Made by a program: the position numbers and the translations under genes | The notes under the pieces: generated by a model | Seen by the model: the letters and a program-made list of their open reading frames with translations, nothing else | Databases searched by the model: none | What the model was told of the DNA's origin: nothing | In this document: one piece after another, positions 24,770 through 33,070 of the stretch | How the letters are laid out: each line of letters begins with the position of its first letter | Position numbering within the stretch: position 1 is the stretch's first letter | NCBI RefSeq assembly: GCF_018131105.1 | Contig: NZ_JAFCJI010000001.1 | Coordinates: 1,116,001 to 1,180,000 of the forward strand | Length of the DNA stretch: 64,000 nt | Direction: 5' to 3' | Source of the DNA: Bradyrhizobium manausense | GTDB lineage: Bacteria > Pseudomonadota > Alphaproteobacteria > Rhizobiales > Xanthobacteraceae

Positions 24770-26866
24770 ATGAGCGAGGTTGCGGCCACGCCCCTGCCAA
24801 ATCTATGGGACGACGCGCGCGCCGCCGGGCTCGATGAAGCCGGCCAATTGCTCTACCGCTCGAACCTGCTCGGGGCTGATCTGCGCATCACCAATTTCGG
24901 CGGCGGCAACACCTCGGCCAAGATCGAGATGAAGGATCCGCTGACGCGCGAGAGCGTCCGCGTGCTCTGGGTCAAAGGCTCGGGCGGCGACATCGGCTCG
25001 ATGAAGCGCGATGGCTTCTCGACGCTGTATCTCGACAAGCTCGAGAGCCTGAAAGGCCACTATCGCGGCCTCGCCCATGAGGACGAGATGGTCGCTTTGT
25101 TCAATCATTGCACCTTCGACCTCAATCCGCGCGCGACGTCGATCGATACGCCCTTGCACGCCTTCGTGCCGCACCGGCACGTCGATCATGTTCATGCCGA
25201 TGCGGTCATCGCCATTGCGGCCTCGGAAGACGCCGAACGTTTGACCCGCGAGGTGTTCGGCGGCAAGCTCGGCTTCCTGCCGTGGCAGCGGCCCGGCTTC
25301 GAACTCGGCCTGAAGCTCGGCGAGATGGCTGCGCGCCATCCCGACTATGTCGGCGTGGTCCTCGGCGGCCACGGGCTGTTCACTTGGGCCGAGACGTCGA
25401 AAGCCTGTTACGAGATGACTCTGCGCGTGATTCAGCAGGCCGCCGATTGGCTTGCAGCGCACGAGCAGAAGCCGGCCTTCGGCGGTGCCAAGGTCCAAGC
25501 GGCCCCACCGGAAAAGCGTCGAGCGATCGCGGCCAGGCTGATGCCGCTGATCCGCGGCAAGATCTCAGCGGACGAGCGCAAGATTGGGCATTTCACCGAT
25601 GCGCCGGAGGTCCTGGAGTTCGTCAATTCCAGCGCGCTGACGAAGTTGGCGCCGCTCGGCACCTCCTGTCCGGATCACTTTCTTCGTACCAAGATCCGGC
25701 CGCTGTTGCTGCCCTACGATCCCGTGCGCGATAATCTCGGCGAGGTGATCACCGGCCTCGACGACGTTCTCGTCGCTTACCGGCGTGACTACGCCGCCTA
25801 CTACGAGCGCTGCAAGCATCCGAACTCGCCGGCGATGCGCGACCCCAACGCGGTCGTGTATCTCATCCCCGGAATCGGCATGTTTACTTTTGCCAAGGAC
25901 AAGGCGACGGCGCGGGTTGCGGCTGAGTTCTACGTCAACGCTATCAATGTCATGCGCGGCGCTTCGGGCGTCAGCGCCTATGTCGGCCTTGCCGAGCAGG
26001 AGGCCTTCAACATCGAGTACTGGCTGCTGGAAGAGGCCAAGCTCCAGCGCATGCCCAAGCCGAAATCGATGGCCGGGCGGATCGCCTATGTGACCGGCGG
26101 TGCCGGCGGCATCGGGGGGGCAACCGCGCTGCGGCTGCTCGGTGAGGGCGCGTGCATCGTCATTGCGGATATCGACGAGAAGGCCTTGAGCGAGCGTATC
26201 ACGGCGATCACGAAGCACCACGGCCGCGACGCGGCGATCGGCGTGAAGCTCGATGTGACCGATGAGGCGGCAGTGGTCGCTTCGTTCGAAGAGGCCGCGC
26301 GCGCCTTCGGCGGCATCGACGTCGTGGTCTCGAATGCCGGCATCGCTTCGGCTTCGCCTGTCGAGGACACGAGTCTTGGACTGTGGCAGAAGAACATGGA
26401 CATTCTCGCCACGGGGTATTTCCTTGTTTCGCGCGAGGCATTCCGCCTGATGCAGCGCCAGAGCATCGGCGGCGCCATCATCTTCGTCGCTTCGAAAAAC
26501 GGTCTCGCCGCTTCGGCCGGCGCATCGGCCTATTGCGCCGCCAAGGCGTCGGAGATTCATCTTGCCCGCTGCCTGGCGCTGGAAGGCGCAGTGCATGGCA
26601 TCCGCGTCAACACGGTCAATCCGGATGCAGTGCTGCGCGGCTCGAAGATCTGGGAGGGCGAGTGGCGCCAGCAGCGTGCGGCGTCCAACAAGGTCACCGA
26701 GGACCAGCTCGAGGAAGTCTACCGTCAGCGCTCGATGCTCAAACTGTCGGTCTTTCCCGAGGACATCGCCGAGGGTGTCTACTTCTTTGCGTCCGATCTT
26801 TCGGCCAAATCGACCGGCAACATCCTCAATGTCGATGCCGGCAACGCCCAGGCCTTCACGCGATGA
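24770..26866 (+). CDS. rhaD: Bifunctional rhamnulose-1-phosphate aldolase / short-chain dehydrogenase
   Basis: A 698-residue fusion. Residues 1 to about 430 are a class II aldolase/adducin domain with NFGGGNTSAKIEMKD, the zinc-site HRHVDHVHADAV and GGHGLFTWAE. Residues from about 435 are an SDR with TGGAGGIGGATALRLLGEG, VVSNAGIASASP and catalytic AYCAAKASE, ending in NILNVDAGNAQAFTR. It cleaves rhamnulose-1-phosphate to DHAP and lactaldehyde and should oxidise the lactaldehyde. This fusion is known in rhizobial rha loci. SD CAGGGAGG precedes ATG 24770. It overlaps rhaI by 4 bases. Confidence 0.93.
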   Translation: MSEVAATPLPNLWDDARAAGLDEAGQLLYRSNLLGADLRITNFGGGNTSAKIEMKDPLTRESVRVLWVKGSGGDIGSMKRDGFSTLYLDKLESLKGHYRGLAHEDEMVALFNHCTFDLNPRATSIDTPLHAFVPHRHVDHVHADAVIAIAASEDAERLTREVFGGKLGFLPWQRPGFELGLKLGEMAARHPDYVGVVLGGHGLFTWAETSKACYEMTLRVIQQAADWLAAHEQKPAFGGAKVQAAPPEKRRAIAARLMPLIRGKISADERKIGHFTDAPEVLEFVNSSALTKLAPLGTSCPDHFLRTKIRPLLLPYDPVRDNLGEVITGLDDVLVAYRRDYAAYYERCKHPNSPAMRDPNAVVYLIPGIGMFTFAKDKATARVAAEFYVNAINVMRGASGVSAYVGLAEQEAFNIEYWLLEEAKLQRMPKPKSMAGRIAYVTGGAGGIGGATALRLLGEGACIVIADIDEKALSERITAITKHHGRDAAIGVKLDVTDEAAVVASFEEAARAFGGIDVVVSNAGIASASPVEDTSLGLWQKNMDILATGYFLVSREAFRLMQRQSIGGAIIFVASKNGLAASAGASAYCAAKASEIHLARCLALEGAVHGIRVNTVNPDAVLRGSKIWEGEWRQQRAASNKVTEDQLEEVYRQRSMLKLSVFPEDIAEGVYFFASDLSAKSTGNILNVDAGNAQAFTR

Positions 26867-28161
26867 GCGCGCCGTTTTCGATCAGCGCGGAGTTCGTCGC
26901 CGAGCACAATGCGCAGCTCGAAGGTGCGATCACCGAAGACTATGATGCTCTGAAGCGCGCATTGGCGCGGCGCGGGATCGACGCGGAAGCGCTGGCGCAG
27001 AAAGTCGCGGCCTTCGGCGTCGCCATTCCGACCTGGGGCGTCGGCACGGGAGGCACGCGATTTGCCCGCTTTCCAGGACAGGGTGAGCCGCGCAATGTCT
27101 TCGAGAAGATCGACGATTGCGCCGTGATCCAGCAATTGGGGCGAGCAACCCCGACGATCTCGCCGCACTTCCCTTGGGATAAGGTCGACGACTATGCCGC
27201 CCTGCGCGAACAGGCCGCGAGCCACGGCCTTGCCTTCGACGCAGTCAACTCGAACACCTTTCAGGATCAGCCGGGGCAAGAACTCTCGTACAAGTTCGGC
27301 TCGCTGTCGCATACAGATGCGCGTGTGCGCGCCCGGGCCATTGCCCACAACGTCGAATGTATCGAGGTCGGCCGCAAGCTTGGCTCGAAGGCGCTGACCG
27401 TCTGGATCGCCGACGGCTCGAACTTTGCCGGTCAATCGAATCTGACCAAAGCGCTCGACCGCTATATTGACGCGACGCGCGAGATCGTCGCGGCGCTGCC
27501 CGCCGACTGGCGGGTGTTCCTCGAGCACAAACTGTACGAGCCGGCGTTCTACTCGACCGTGATCTCGGATTGGGGCACGAGCTTTGCGGCCGCGCAGGAG
27601 CTTGGGCCGAAGGCCTATTGCCTCGTCGACCTCGGTCACCATGCGCCGAACGTGAATATCGAGCAGATCGTCGCCCGGCTCGTTCGCTTCAACAAGCTCG
27701 CGGGCTTCCATTTCAACGATTCCAAATATGGCGACGACGATCTCGATAGTGGCTCGGTCGAGCCGTTCCGGCTGTTTTTGGTCTTCAACGAGTTGATCGA
27801 CGCCGAACGCCGCAAGGCGGAAGGCTTCGCGCCGGCCTACATGATCGACCAGTCGCACAATGTGACCGATCCGATCGAGAGTTTGATGCAATCGGCGATC
27901 GAGTTGCAGCGCGCCTATGCGCAGGCACTCATCGTCGATCGCGCCGCGCTTGAAGCGGCGCAAGAGACCAACGACGCGCTCGGCGCGCATCTCGAATTGA
28001 AACGCGCCTTCACCACCGATGTCTCGCCACTCCTCGCCGTCGCTCGCATGCGGGCCGGCGGGGCGATCGCACCCATCGCGGCCTATCGCGCGTCCGGCTA
28101 TCGGGCGCGAAAGGCGAGGGAGCGTCCCGCCGTCGGCGGAACTTCGTCAGGCATTGTCTAG
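26863..28161 (+). CDS. rhaI: L-rhamnose isomerase
   Basis: A 432-residue TIM-barrel isomerase of the Pseudomonas stutzeri type, converting L-rhamnose to L-rhamnulose. Metal-site segments: VFLEHKLYEPAFYST (Glu near residue 219), CLVDLGHHAPNVN (Asp and His near 254-258) and GFHFNDSKYGDDDLDSG (His/Asp near 283). ATG 26863 overlaps the rhaD stop (ATGA); the long open frame upstream of it lies out of frame inside rhaD. The mutarotase gene rhaU, present in some rhizobial rha loci, is not in this window. Confidence 0.93.
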   Translation: MSAPFSISAEFVAEHNAQLEGAITEDYDALKRALARRGIDAEALAQKVAAFGVAIPTWGVGTGGTRFARFPGQGEPRNVFEKIDDCAVIQQLGRATPTISPHFPWDKVDDYAALREQAASHGLAFDAVNSNTFQDQPGQELSYKFGSLSHTDARVRARAIAHNVECIEVGRKLGSKALTVWIADGSNFAGQSNLTKALDRYIDATREIVAALPADWRVFLEHKLYEPAFYSTVISDWGTSFAAAQELGPKAYCLVDLGHHAPNVNIEQIVARLVRFNKLAGFHFNDSKYGDDDLDSGSVEPFRLFLVFNELIDAERRKAEGFAPAYMIDQSHNVTDPIESLMQSAIELQRAYAQALIVDRAALEAAQETNDALGAHLELKRAFTTDVSPLLAVARMRAGGAIAPIAAYRASGYRARKARERPAVGGTSSGIV

Positions 28162-28323
28162 GCGAGGCACCCGCAGAGCGAGCGGGAAAGAAGCCGTGAC
28201 ATTTCGACCGAGGCGGTGCGGCGATGGTCGCCGATCGCTTACGCCGAGTTGGGATCCCCGCGTGGTTCGTGTCCGACACCGACGTGTCGACGTACGTTGT
28301 ATTCCAATGTTCCAAATCGCGGA

Positions 28324-28348
28324 GGAACCAGCGACCTCTTCTCAAGTT
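28324..28348 (+). promoter_or_regulatory. Candidate EcfG-type promoter, FdhF-like gene
   Basis: GGAAC (28324-28328), 16-base spacer, AGTT (28345-28348), 35 bp before the ATG at 28383. It matches the alphaproteobacterial general-stress sigma consensus GGAAC-N16/17-CGTT except for the first base of the -10. The rest of the 221-bp gap after rhaI holds no gene. Confidence 0.55.
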
Positions 28349-28382
28349 TTCCGAGCGGGGCTTGCAGTTGAAGGTCCCCGCC

Positions 28383-30704
28383 ATGCGGCAGAAAGCCAAA
28401 GTCGAGAACTACGATGCTCCCGCCGGCGGTTGGGGGTCTCTGAACGCCGTCATTCACATTCTCACGCAAGAAGAGGTCGCGCTCCTCGGGAGCGAGATTC
28501 TGCTGAAGCAGAACAAGCCCGGCGGTTACATGTGCGTGAGCTGCTCCTGGGCCAAGCCCGCCAGTCCCCACCCATTCGAGTTCTGCGAGAATGGTGCCAA
28601 GGCGACCGCGTGGGAAATAACGGGCAAGGTCGTTACGCCGGAGTTCTTCGCTCGGCATACGTTATCGGAGCTACGATCCTGGTCCGACCACAAGCTGGAA
28701 GAGCAGGGGCGGCTCACCAATCCGATGCGCTACGATCCCGTCAGCGACAAATATGTGGCTGTCGATTGGGGTGTGGCTTTCCGCGAGATCGGGGTTGAGC
28801 TGAACAAGCTCGATCCACGCTCGGTCATCATGTACACCTCTGGCCGCGCCTCGCTGGAGGCCAGCTACATGTATCAGCTGTTCGGCCGGATGTACGGCAC
28901 TAACAATTTTCCCGATAGCTCCAACATGTGCCATGAGACGACCTCGGTGGCATTGCCGCAGGTGATCGGGGTTCCGGTCGGCACCGTACAGCTGAAGGAC
29001 TTCGGCGACACCGACTGCATTTTCTTTTTTGGCCACAATACCACGACAAACGCACCGCGGATGCTGCATCCACTCCAGGAAGCAGCCCAGCGCGGCGTTC
29101 CGATCGTGACCTTCAATCCGCTCCGGGAGCGCGGGCTCGAGCGCTTCGTCAATCCGCAAAACCCGCTCCAGATGATCGCGGGCGGCACGCGCATCAGCAC
29201 GCAATATCATCAGGTTCGGGTCGGCGGCGACGCCGCGGCGATGATTGGGATCTGCAAATGCGTGATCGAGTCGGATGATCTGGCGCAGGCGAACGGAATG
29301 CCGCGCGTCGTCGACGCCGACTTCATCGCGCAGCACACTGCGGGATTTGAGGAGTTTGCCGCGTTTTGCCGCGCACAGGACTGGAACGCGATCGAGCGGG
29401 CCTCCGGTCTCACGCGGGCCGCAGTGATCGATGCAGCGAATGTGTACATGGCGGCCAATGCCGTGATCGCCAATTACGGCATGGGCGTTACGCAGCACAA
29501 GCACGGCGTCGAAACCGCCAAGATGATCGTCAATCTGCTGCTGTTGCGTGGCAATATAGGCAAGCCGGGCGCTGGAATCTCGCCGATCCGGGGACATTCC
29601 AACGTCCAGGGCCAGCGTACGGTCGGCATCTCCGAGAAGACAAAGCTCGTGCCGCTCGACAAGCTCGCAGAGCTTTACGGCTTCGAGCCACCGCGATGGG
29701 ACGGCCTTTCGACCGTGGATGCCTGCGAGGGCATTTTGAAGGGCGACGTTCGCGGCTTCGTAAGCCTCGGCGGCAATTTCGTGCGCGCTATCCCGGAGCG
29801 CTTGCTGATGGAGCCGGCCTGGTCCGGCCTGCGCCTGTCGGTGCAGATCGCGACAAAGCTCAATCGCAGCCATATCGTGCCTGGCGAGGTCACGTACCTC
29901 CTGCCATGCCTCGGTCGCATCGAGGTTGATGAGCAGGCCGGCGGTGCGCAGGCCGTGTCGATGGAGGATTCCACCGCCTGCATTCACGGCTCGCGCGGTC
30001 AGCGCAAGCCGGTGGCCGAGCATGCCCTCTCAGAGCCGGCGATCATCGCAGGCCTCGCCAAGGCAACGCTGAAGCCCAATCCCAAGGTCGACTGGGACGT
30101 GTGGATCGCTGACTATTCGCGCGTGAGAGACGCTATCGAGCGCACATATCCGGACCAGTTCAAGGACTTCAACAAGCGCATGTTCGAGCCCGGCGGCTTT
30201 CCGCGCCCGCTGGCGGCGCGGGAGCGCAAGTGGAAGACGCCGAACGGTAAGGCCAACTTTACCGTTCCCAAGGCTGCCTTCGCGCCGCCAAAGGAGAGCG
30301 ACGGCGTCTATGAGCTGATGACTATGCGCGCTGACGGCCAGTTCAACACGACAATCTACAATGAGGATGATCGCTTTCGCGGCATCGCGGGCAGCCGATA
30401 CGTCGTTCTGATGAACCCGACTGACATGGAGGCAGATGGCCTCAAGGCGGGAGATACGGTCACCCTGGTAACCGAAGCCGGCGACGGCGTCGAGCGCAGT
30501 CTGAGCGAACTCCAGGTCGTGCCTTACGACATCCCACGCAGGAGTATTGCGGGCTACTATCCCGAGTGCAACGGGCTCATCCCGCTGTGGCACTACGCCG
30601 AGGGCAGCAAAGTCCCGGCCGCCAAGTCGGTGCCGGTGCGAGTTTTCAAGGATGTCCCGCCGGAGATCATCGAGGGCGGCGAGATGCCGATCTCGGCTAC
30701 CTGA
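28383..30704 (+). CDS. FdhF/YdeP-family molybdopterin oxidoreductase
   Basis: A 773-residue molybdenum enzyme of the FdhF-like alpha-subunit family (E. coli YdeP relatives). The N-terminus VENYDAPAGGWGS is followed by YMCVSCSWAKP (cysteines that may hold a cluster), an SNMCHETTS motif with Cys183-His184 at the position of the Sec/Cys-His pair of formate dehydrogenases, and FFFGHNTTTNAPRM. The C-terminal MopB-binding barrel includes RFRGIAGSRYVVLMNPTDME. Start 28383 fits the family N-terminus and has GAAGG about 9 bases upstream. No electron-transfer partner is encoded beside it. Physiological substrate is unknown; YdeP has been linked to acid tolerance. Confidence 0.88.
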   Translation: MRQKAKVENYDAPAGGWGSLNAVIHILTQEEVALLGSEILLKQNKPGGYMCVSCSWAKPASPHPFEFCENGAKATAWEITGKVVTPEFFARHTLSELRSWSDHKLEEQGRLTNPMRYDPVSDKYVAVDWGVAFREIGVELNKLDPRSVIMYTSGRASLEASYMYQLFGRMYGTNNFPDSSNMCHETTSVALPQVIGVPVGTVQLKDFGDTDCIFFFGHNTTTNAPRMLHPLQEAAQRGVPIVTFNPLRERGLERFVNPQNPLQMIAGGTRISTQYHQVRVGGDAAAMIGICKCVIESDDLAQANGMPRVVDADFIAQHTAGFEEFAAFCRAQDWNAIERASGLTRAAVIDAANVYMAANAVIANYGMGVTQHKHGVETAKMIVNLLLLRGNIGKPGAGISPIRGHSNVQGQRTVGISEKTKLVPLDKLAELYGFEPPRWDGLSTVDACEGILKGDVRGFVSLGGNFVRAIPERLLMEPAWSGLRLSVQIATKLNRSHIVPGEVTYLLPCLGRIEVDEQAGGAQAVSMEDSTACIHGSRGQRKPVAEHALSEPAIIAGLAKATLKPNPKVDWDVWIADYSRVRDAIERTYPDQFKDFNKRMFEPGGFPRPLAARERKWKTPNGKANFTVPKAAFAPPKESDGVYELMTMRADGQFNTTIYNEDDRFRGIAGSRYVVLMNPTDMEADGLKAGDTVTLVTEAGDGVERSLSELQVVPYDIPRRSIAGYYPECNGLIPLWHYAEGSKVPAAKSVPVRVFKDVPPEIIEGGEMPISAT

Positions 30705-30756
30705 CCGGGATTGCGGCCCGGGCGTGGAGCCGAAACTCACAACAGCGAGACTGCGG

Positions 30757-31191
30757 ATGAAATCGAAATCCATCAATGACGGCGCCGAGCGGACCTTTGT
30801 CCTCATCCTCGACCAGGGCGAGGAGGCGTTCAAAACCATCACGGAATTTGCCGATCGCGAGAAAATTACGGGTGCCTCGGTCTCGGCGATCGGTGCCTTC
30901 TCGCACGCGAAGGTCGGCTGGTTCGATTTTGCGGCCAAAAAATACAAGCCGATCGAGGTAAACGAGCAATGCGAGGTGCTGAGCCTGCTCGGCGACGTCG
31001 CGCAAGGCGACGACGGCAAGGCCAGCCTGCATCTTCATGCCGTGCTCGGCTTGCAGGACGGCACGCTACGCGGCGGCCATCTCCTGTCGGGATCGGTCCA
31101 GCCGACCCTGGAGGTGACGATCACCGAGACGGTGGTTCATCTCCGCCGCAAGAAGCGGCCGGAGCTTGGTATTGCCTTGATCAGTATTTAG
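30757..31191 (+). CDS. PPC-domain (DUF296) protein
   Basis: A 144-residue single-domain PPC/DUF296 protein. Features: TFVLILDQGEEAFKTITEFA, ASVSAIGAFSHAKVGWFD, and the conserved LHLHAVLG and LRGGHLLSGSV segments, where the His residues can bind metal. Plant homologues bind AT-rich DNA through an added AT-hook; this one has no AT-hook, so a DNA-binding role is uncertain. It lies 52 bp after the FdhF-like gene, probably in the same transcript. Confidence 0.88.
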   Translation: MKSKSINDGAERTFVLILDQGEEAFKTITEFADREKITGASVSAIGAFSHAKVGWFDFAAKKYKPIEVNEQCEVLSLLGDVAQGDDGKASLHLHAVLGLQDGTLRGGHLLSGSVQPTLEVTITETVVHLRRKKRPELGIALISI

Positions 31192-31205
31192 CCGCTGGAG
31201 CCCTC

Positions 31206-31415
31206 ATGTATGCGCTTTTTGAAGGGGAGAGGCAGATTGGAAACCCGTTCACCACGGAGAAAGAGGTCTGGGAGGCTGCCTTGATCGAAGGACTTCTCAC
31301 GGATGTTCCGGTCGCGGACGAGGAGGGCGGTCAGCTCCTGCCGGCCGGCTATCACGTTCAGCGCGTCGACGAAGGGGCGCGTCCGCGCGGTGAGGGGGCG
31401 AGAAGGCGTCCCTGA
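31206..31415 (+). CDS. Small conserved-looking hypothetical protein
   Basis: A 69-residue acidic protein, MYALFEGERQIGNPFTTEKE then VWEAALIEGLLTDVPVADEE and a C-terminal GYHVQRVDEG followed by an Arg-rich tail. I do not recognise a domain. It begins 14 bp after the PPC gene and precedes mgtC-like by 39 bp on the same strand, consistent with one operon. No cysteine, signal or membrane segment is present. Confidence 0.65.
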   Translation: MYALFEGERQIGNPFTTEKEVWEAALIEGLLTDVPVADEEGGQLLPAGYHVQRVDEGARPRGEGARRRP

Positions 31416-31454
31416 CGGGCCGGGATCGCTCGGGACTTTAGGGACGCGAACATC

Positions 31455-32168
31455 ATGCCGCTCCATCCGACTGTGACCGACATTGCGATAAGGCTTGCGC
31501 TGACCATGCTGGCCGGCGGCATCATCGGTCTCAATCGCGGCGCGCGCGGCCATGCGGCCGGCTTTCGGACGACGATTCTGGTGTGCCTCGCGGCCTCGGT
31601 CGCAATGATTCAAGCCAATATCCTGCTGCCGCTGGCGGGCAAAACGCCGGAATCGTTCTCAGTCATGGACCTCATGCGTCTTCCGCTCGGTATTTTGACC
31701 GGCGTTGGCTTCATTGGCGGCGGCACGATCCTGAAACGGGGCGACCTCGTGACCGGGGTGACCACTGCGGCAACGCTATGGCTCGTCACCGTGATCGGTC
31801 TCTGCTTCGGCGGCGGGCAGCTCGCACTCGGCGGGGTGACGACCGTGCTTGCCGTGTGCACGCTCTGGGCACTGAAGAAGGTCGACATCTGGATGCCGCG
31901 AGAGCACCGCGCCCGGGTGGTTGTGATCGGCCCCGCGCAGTGGGATACGGTCGTGGAGATCCAGCGGCTGGTCGCGCCAAGACAAGTCGACGCGCGATTT
32001 CAGGAGCAATCGCGAACATCCAGCGACAACAAGATCGCGGAATATGTGTTCGAGCTTGGATGGCGGAAGCCAGACGCGGCCGAATTGCCCCCTCTCGATA
32101 TCTTGCGGCTCATCGAAAGCAAGTTCGAGATCAAGGCCTTCGAGCTCACGACCGACAATGGCCGTTGA
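31455..32168 (+). CDS. MgtC/SapB-family membrane protein
   Basis: A 237-residue protein with four to five TM segments in its first 150 residues: LALTMLAGGIIGLNRGARGH with the family N-terminal R/G-rich signature, FRTTILVCLAASVAMIQANI, LGILTGVGFIGGGTILKRGD and GVTTAATLWLVTVIGLCFGG. The soluble C-terminal part (about 150-237) is ACT-like. MgtC proteins help growth under low Mg2+ or acid and can modulate F1Fo-ATPase in pathogens; here the role is open. Context with the FdhF-like enzyme suggests an acid or stress setting. Confidence 0.88.
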   Translation: MPLHPTVTDIAIRLALTMLAGGIIGLNRGARGHAAGFRTTILVCLAASVAMIQANILLPLAGKTPESFSVMDLMRLPLGILTGVGFIGGGTILKRGDLVTGVTTAATLWLVTVIGLCFGGGQLALGGVTTVLAVCTLWALKKVDIWMPREHRARVVVIGPAQWDTVVEIQRLVAPRQVDARFQEQSRTSSDNKIAEYVFELGWRKPDAAELPPLDILRLIESKFEIKAFELTTDNGR

Positions 32169-32285
32169 TGCCGGCAGGCCGGCTGGAGGCGGTCCGCTGG
32201 CACTATATGGCGCGCGTCGGGCTCCTCGGTGGGCGCTTGTCGACTCGACATCCCGAGGTTGGACGACACCCATCTGGGCATCTTA

Positions 32286-32310
32286 GGAACATCCAAATCC
32301 GGCCCACGTT
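32286..32310 (+). promoter_or_regulatory. Candidate EcfG-type promoter, gluconate-dehydrogenase-type operon
   Basis: GGAAC (32286-32290), 16-base spacer, CGTT (32307-32310): an exact match to the EcfG consensus. It lies 26 bp before the ATG at 32336, inside the 167-bp gap after the MgtC-like gene, leaving a short leader. Confidence 0.7.
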
Positions 32311-32335
32311 GGCGACACGGGCTTATGGATGTTCC

Positions 32336-33061
32336 ATGCGGCGCAGAACATTTCTTACACTCGCGGCCTGGCTTGTCGGCACGACATCCCTGACGCGCGC
32401 AACCGTGATCCACAATCACGTGCCATGGGCGCCTCATCCGAACTCGCCGCCGGAGATCGCGCGGCCAGGTCCCTGGCAGTTCTTCACTCTGGATGAAGCT
32501 CGTGCGATGGAAGCGATCGTCGATCGCATCATCCCGCCGGATCCGGAGACGCCCGGCGGCAAGATCGCCGGCTGCGCCGTGTTCATCGATCGCCAGCTCA
32601 AGGGGCCGTATGGCTCCAACCAGGGCCTCTACACGCTTGGACCGCATACCAAGGGCACCAAGGAGCAGGGGCCGCAATCGGCGCTGACTCATGCCGACCT
32701 CTATCGCAAGGCGCTTGCAGCACTCGACAAGCACTGCAAGTCGACGCAGGGCGGAAAGTCCTTCGCGGAACTCGATGCCGCCGCGCAGGACGACGTGTTG
32801 CGGAAGATCGAGTCAGGTGAGGTCAAGTTCGAAACGGTCGATGCCCAGGGCTTCTTCTCGGCTCTGCTGAAGGACGTCCCGGAGGGCTTCTTTTCCGATC
32901 CCATCCATGGCGGCAACAACGACATGGTCGGCTGGAAGATGATCGGCTTTCCCGGAATCCGGTACGACTACCGCGACTGGGTCAATCGTCACAACGAACG
33001 CTATCCGCATCCGCCCGTCAGCATCGCCGGGCGGGCCGACTGGACACCTGCAAAATCGTGA
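32336..33061 (+). CDS. Gluconate 2-dehydrogenase subunit 3 family protein (small subunit)
   Basis: A 241-residue small subunit of membrane-bound FAD dehydrogenases. The N-terminus MRRRTFLTLAAWLVGTTSLT is a twin-arginine-like export signal, consistent with Tat export of the folded FAD subunit as a hitchhiking complex. Core family features: TLDEARAMEAIVDRIIPPDP, GCAVFIDRQL and DPIHGGNNDMVGWKMIGFPG. It is first in an operon with a GMC flavoprotein and a triheme cytochrome. Start at ATG 32336 gives the export signal; longer frames are inside mgtC-like. Confidence 0.9.
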   Translation: MRRRTFLTLAAWLVGTTSLTRATVIHNHVPWAPHPNSPPEIARPGPWQFFTLDEARAMEAIVDRIIPPDPETPGGKIAGCAVFIDRQLKGPYGSNQGLYTLGPHTKGTKEQGPQSALTHADLYRKALAALDKHCKSTQGGKSFAELDAAAQDDVLRKIESGEVKFETVDAQGFFSALLKDVPEGFFSDPIHGGNNDMVGWKMIGFPGIRYDYRDWVNRHNERYPHPPVSIAGRADWTPAKS

Positions 33062-33070
33062 GCGCCGCAC

